Shown here: piece by piece, positions 59,953 to 64,000 of the stretch
How the letters are laid out: each line of letters opens with the position of its first letter
Numbering within the stretch: the first letter of the stretch is position 1
Origin: Chalara sp. BL73
Taxonomy: Eukaryota; Ascomycota; Leotiomycetes; Helotiales
Direction: 5' to 3'
NCBI GenBank assembly: GCA_918026815.1
Contig: CAKJVC010000068.1
Span: 124,001-188,000, forward strand
DNA: 64,000 bases
Notes under the pieces: model-generated
What the model saw: only the letters and a program-made list of their open reading frames with translations
Told to the model about the DNA's origin: nothing
The model's database searches: none
Translations under genes and position numbers: made by a program

Positions 59953-60815
59953 ATGACCACGTATGGAGAATGGCAGGAGCACGGGAATACGCAAATGATT
60001 GCGGAGTACCTTTTTAAGCCCAATCGGTGGTATGATCACAACTACTGCTATGCAAACTCTGTCGTCCACCGCATCGCACTCGGCGAGCGCCTGGTCAAGT
60101 CAACGAAGGAGCTCTCATATTTGCAAGATGTCGTCACATACTTTGTCGGTAGTATTGGGACTAGCATGGTGGACTTCTTCCCGAACCTAGCCAGGTTGCC
60201 GAAGTTCCTCCAGTCATGGCGCCCTACTGGGGTCAGCTAGCAGACTGGAACCACAATGTGTTCGGATCATTGTGGGATCCGGTGCACAAACAGATTAGAG
60301 ACAGCATTGCGCCGCCGTCTTTTGTGCGCAATACACTTCTGCATCCTGATACCGAATACTCTGGTAGTGACACCACACGCGAAGCCCTCAACATCATGGT
60401 TATGTCAAGCTTAGAATATCCAAAGCCATTTAAGAAGGCGAGAGAGGGGGCCGACCGTGTCTGTTGCACAGGGGTGGATGCCCGTTTCCCTACATTAGTC
60501 GATATGGGTGAACTCCGCTATATTTGCGCCATGGTGAAGGAGGTTTTAAGGTGGCGATCAATCTTTATCTCAACCCCCGATCATACTTCCACCCAAGATA
60601 TCGATTTTGAGTGCTATCGCTTCCCCGCCGGTGTTGGATTTGTCATCAATGAGGTGGCAGTTGGTAATGAATGCGAACTCCCCGAAGATTTTGTTCTTGA
60701 AAGATGGTTAGATGGCCATGAGATGGAAATCACACATGGCTGTGACAATTTGGAGGCGGTCGCCGGATTTGCGTGGGTTACCGGCTCGCCCAAAGAAGCT
60801 TGGTTCTCAATATAG
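59953..60815 (+). pseudogene. Decayed cytochrome P450 (fungal O-methylsterigmatocystin oxidoreductase-like group)
   Basis: Fragments are in order: FKPNRWYDHNYCYANSV, LVKSTKELSYLQDVVTYFVG, then after a frameshift near 60220 YWGQLADWNHNVF. APPSFVRNTLLHPD, SGSDTTREALNIMVM, DMGELRYICAMVKEVLRWR (ExxR within EVLR) and FVLERWLDG (PERF-like) follow. The haem loop is missing: after VAGFAWVTG there is no FxxGxxxCxG. The stretch HPDTEYSGSDTTREA joins two parts normally separated by about 15-20 residues, which looks like an in-frame deletion. The N-terminal part, including the membrane anchor, is absent or unrecognisable; a hydrophobic frame at 59634-59879 might be its remains. It is non-functional. Confidence 0.82.
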
Positions 60816-61469
60816 CACGTTTGGTGCAGTGTTTTGACTTCAAAGCTGTGAGGAGCGTCCTAATGAACTGTTATACTCTATTTACGTGGCTGACGATTCG
60901 CTAGAATGGTTCATATAATTCCAAAATCTTGCACTTGGAGAACACTGGGGAGCCTTTTCCAGTCGGGGTCATACTACCCAACGAAGCTTATAGGCATCTG
61001 GCTGTTGAAGAGGCAATAAAAGCTAATGTGCTGGGGGTGCAAAGTTAATGCGTGATACCCAGTGATAAAGGCAGCTACCTGCTATGGCGGGGCTTTGATC
61101 ATGGTCAAGAGCCTTTTGATCCAAAAGGTGCAAGGCGCCACGCCTGTTATGTTACCCTGCATGGCACACACCGCTTCTGGCTAACGGTTTAGGGTGGATG
61201 TTATGAGTTGGGCATTCTAGCTTCTTCTGCTAATTTCTGTAATCTAGAGAGGCAGACATAGTGCACGGAAGGAGTTAAAGACCCAGCACATATGCAGTGA
61301 CGGTGTGGTCTCTAATTTTCGATATTAGAGAACCGGATGCCTTAGTTGACTGCTGCACTCCCATGGCTTAGCTACTAGTTGTTTGAGATATCTCCAATAC
61401 TTTCATAACCTATATATATGCCACACATAATCACAAGCCTTTGCAGACCCCTAGATCCTAGGTGTGTTT
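60816..61469. other. 3' spacer, no gene recognised
   Basis: It lies between the P450 pseudogene and the flavin monooxygenase, which converge here. No supported coding frame. Confidence 0.45.
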
Positions 61470-62930
61470 CTAATCAACCGCTGCAAACACCAGTCCATCT
61501 TCTAGATTCCCGAACAGAAGCGGCCACATGTCGACAAAGAGGTTCTTCCGCCCATACCATGGTGTCTCTCCTGTAACCTTAGGAATCCGATCAGCCGCCT
61601 TCGTAAAGTAGTTGCTCGACGCGTCTATCGCCAGCTTTCTTGGCATACCTTCCCAGCGCTGCAGAATAGGGGTTACGCTGGTAGAGCCTTTCTGCTCCAT
61701 CAACTGGATTACTCGAATTGCGATCTTGGACATGACGGAGGCAACCGGCGTCCAAGACTGCGTCACATTACCCATGATAAAAGCCATGTTGGGTACAGTT
61801 TCGAGCATACACCCACGCCATGCGTAGTAGGATCCAGGCTCAATCTCCTTGCCGTCCACCTTGGGCTTCAATCCCCCAAAAGTCTCAAAATAGAGCCCGG
61901 TTGCTGTGACAATTATATCTGCAGGCAGTTTACTGCCAGATTTCAACTGAATACCATCTGATGTCACAGTTTCGATAACATCTGTCACAATTTCGCAGTT
62001 GCTCTGTCCCAGGGACTTGAAAAAATCTCCATCAGGACACAAGCATAAGCGCTGCTCGAAGGGGTTATACCGAGGGCTGAAGTGGATATCCCGATTGATG
62101 CGTGCTGGAAGCTCAAGTCTCATCCCGAAGTTCAATATTGCCTTCCCTGCTCGGGGAAATTTCAGAAAGAATTCGGAAAAAAAAAGTTCCAGCAGAGTGT
62201 CCTTCCACCAGCAGATCCAGTGCACCCAAAGTAATGGAAGAAATATACGGAGAATATCTCTGAATTTGGAAGAATTGGGTCTTGTTGCTACATACGATGG
62301 GCTTCTCTGCAGCTGTGTAACATGACCCGCAGACTTCGCTAGAGTTGGGACAATAGTAATCGCCGTAGCACCAGAGCCTATGACGACGATCCGTTTGCCG
62401 GAGTAGTCTAGGTCTTCTGGCCACCACTGCGGGTGGACGACCTTGCCGCCGAAGTTCTCTATGCCTGGGATCACGGCGTCGAGCGCCTTTGTATAAGAAT
62501 AATAGCCCATGCATGTCAGAATAAAGTTGGCCCGGAAAACTTTCGGCGTGCCGTTGGCGTCAACGTAGAGCCTCCACTGCTGCTCATCGCTGCGCCACTC
62601 GCAATTCTTGACCAAGTGTCGGAAACGGATCTGCTTCAGGCTGCCATCGGCCGCTGCCGCCTCTGTCATATACTCGACGAGTTCATAACCCTTTGCGATC
62701 AAATGTTTGTGTTTCCACGGGTGCCACTTAAAGCCGAAAGTCGTCAAAGGAGAGTCTGAGCGGAAGCCTGGGTAGCGAAAGAAATTCCATGTGCCACCGA
62801 GGACAGCCCGACCCTCGAGAATGATGAAGCGCCGATTTGGCAAATTTTCACGTAGGATGTGGGCTGTATTGATGCCGGACAGACCAGCACCGATAATAAT
62901 GATATCGTGCTGCTCAGTAGTCGCCTCCAT
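61470..62930 (-). CDS. Flavin-containing monooxygenase, Baeyer-Villiger type
   Basis: An intronless intact gene of 486 aa. BVMOs insert an oxygen next to a ketone using NADPH and FAD, giving esters or lactones. The FAD motif is GAGLSG (14-19). The BVMO fingerprint FxGxxxHxxxWP is complete in FGGKVVHPQWWP (160-171). The NADPH motif GSGATA is at 185-190. GGTWNFFRYPGFRSDS matches the region after the first beta-strand in EthA-like enzymes. ATGLYFETFGG lies in the second FAD half. Length is normal for the short (EthA-like) class. It sits among decayed genes yet shows no frameshift, suggesting it is maintained or was gained recently. A hydrophobic stretch near 225-240 (IFLPLLWVHWICWW) may associate it with membranes. 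Confidence 0.92.
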   Translation of the reverse strand: MEATTEQHDIIIIGAGLSGINTAHILRENLPNRRFIILEGRAVLGGTWNFFRYPGFRSDSPLTTFGFKWHPWKHKHLIAKGYELVEYMTEAAAADGSLKQIRFRHLVKNCEWRSDEQQWRLYVDANGTPKVFRANFILTCMGYYSYTKALDAVIPGIENFGGKVVHPQWWPEDLDYSGKRIVVIGSGATAITIVPTLAKSAGHVTQLQRSPSYVATRPNSSKFRDILRIFLPLLWVHWICWWKDTLLELFFSEFFLKFPRAGKAILNFGMRLELPARINRDIHFSPRYNPFEQRLCLCPDGDFFKSLGQSNCEIVTDVIETVTSDGIQLKSGSKLPADIIVTATGLYFETFGGLKPKVDGKEIEPGSYYAWRGCMLETVPNMAFIMGNVTQSWTPVASVMSKIAIRVIQLMEQKGSTSVTPILQRWEGMPRKLAIDASSNYFTKAADRIPKVTGETPWYGRKNLFVDMWPLLFGNLEDGLVFAAVD

Positions 62931-64000
62931 GGGTTCGCCGCATTTGTTTATGTACCAACAAAGCTGTACAATAGACTCGCCGGCTGGGGGCGTGCATCCA
63001 CCGGTCTATATAGCCTGATTGTAAGAGTTGAGCCGAGGCTTGATTTCTGATTAAGCCGCTCGTGAAGTTGAGGAAATGATGCGTCATTCACCATTTCAAC
63101 TGTGCTACGACTGATTGCGGAAAGTGTTAAGCCCGTTACCCCTGAATGATCTGGCATGTAAATTAATATAGTTCGGCTGCACCTTTAACGGCACATGCAC
63201 AGCCTGTGCCTGTTGGAATAAGGATCAAGGTTATGGCATAACCCCACACAACTGGTTCGTGCATCCATGAGAGTAGTGGCACGTGCACACGCGTGTATGC
63301 TTCAAAAAGTCTAATTAAATACGTGCTTCAATCATATGATGTACGAACCCGATTAGAAAATTTAGGTTTGAATGTTGATGATAGTGACCTCTCGTTCTGC
63401 AAGCCATGTGGATATACACTTTCTGTGGCTAACTCTCAAGTCACCCCCTCCTACCTCTATGACAAACACCAGTTCCCATCATCTCTTTGAGATTGCCTCA
63501 CCCGTTATCTACACCATGGATTCCGGTTTAGCTTTCGAATCCATCTCTCGTTCCAGTGCGAATGTATGGTTCACTAACCCATCCTCTGCTTCCCGTCCAT
63601 GACGGCATTGCTTGCGAGGGTACCGGACGCCTTAGAACGTTGATGTACAGGGTGAGGGTACCCTCGATGAGCATCATGGGTATATTGTACATAAAACCGG
63701 GAAATTTACAGTTTCGAGCTGGGCTAACGGTTCTGGTCGGCATGGCGCGGAGTCTTCTTAAAGTCTCTTTTTCGAAGTTGAGCATCAACTGAGGGAGGAA
63801 GTTGAGTTCGTGAACTTAGACCTTTTCAGTTCTAATACTGACTCTGAATCTCCTATCACGGATAGCCTCCTCCCAAGTTCTGACAGAGAGGGCCACGCCG
63901 GGAGTGCGAGAAAAGGTAATGCACTTTGGGTCGCTACCCAGCTGTCTGCTTTTCAAGGCCGCCCTAAAGGCAGCACGAGGAACAACACCACTAATATCGA
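62931..64000. other. Upstream region of the monooxygenase and a frame open to the window end
   Basis: No gene is recognised up to 63760. From about 63763 (+) one frame stays open to the end of the window and reads as an acidic, Ser-rich segment (LREEVEFVNLDLFSSN, then TDSESPITDSLLPSSD). It could be an exon of a gene continuing past the window or chance. Confidence 0.35.

Noticed and set aside
1..64000. CRISPR arrays, rRNA, tRNA genes and prokaryotic operon signals
   Set aside because: None were seen. The window is eukaryotic, with introns throughout, and I found no regularly spaced repeats or tRNA-like B-box context.

Overview
This window looks like nuclear DNA of a filamentous ascomycete (Pezizomycotina). 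Genes carry many short introns (about 40-95 nt) with GT..AG ends and CTAAC-like branch sites. The gene families are typically fungal: an NRPS-like reductase, fungal rhodopsin-fold membrane proteins, GMC and BBE flavo-oxidases, SEC16, NEO1 and CYC2. A Leotiomycetes-like source is a guess from gene content only.

The window has three zones. Zone 1 (1 to about 31 kb) is accessory DNA. It holds a DUF7703-like membrane protein, a decayed sterol/3-beta-HSD-type dehydrogenase, a non-autonomous DNA transposon with perfect 53-bp inverted repeats and a 9-bp target duplication, a decayed UDP-glycosyltransferase, an MFS transporter stub and a GDSL esterase. These are followed by a compact, largely intact gene cluster at 13.4-30.9 kb: an NRPS-like A-T-R carboxylic acid reductase, a rhodopsin-fold membrane protein, a cytochrome P450 with an extra N-terminal membrane region, a UbiA-superfamily prenyltransferase or terpene cyclase, a secreted BBE-type bicovalent-flavin oxidase, and two GMC oxidoreductases (one without and one with a signal peptide).

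Zone 2 (31.9 to about 51 kb) is core genome: a conserved fungal protein of unknown function, SEC16 (COPII ER-exit-site scaffold) and NEO1 (P4-ATPase), which are divergently transcribed, and a CYC2-like mitochondrial flavoprotein. A candidate lysine-rich multi-exon gene lies between NEO1 and CYC2.

Zone 3 (51-64 kb) is accessory again. It holds a broken DUF4188-type gene, a second rhodopsin-fold gene with an 8-nt micro-exon, an AT-rich block, a P450 pseudogene, and an intact Baeyer-Villiger-type flavin monooxygenase.

The most interesting system is the 13.4-30.9 kb cluster. My working model is that the UbiA enzyme makes or attaches a terpenoid unit, the A-T-R enzyme reduces a carboxylic acid to an aldehyde or alcohol, and the P450, BBE and GMC enzymes oxidise the product. 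Two of these oxidases are predicted to work outside the cytosol. Exon boundaries were worked out by hand from splice signals, frame continuity and remembered family motifs; no search was run.
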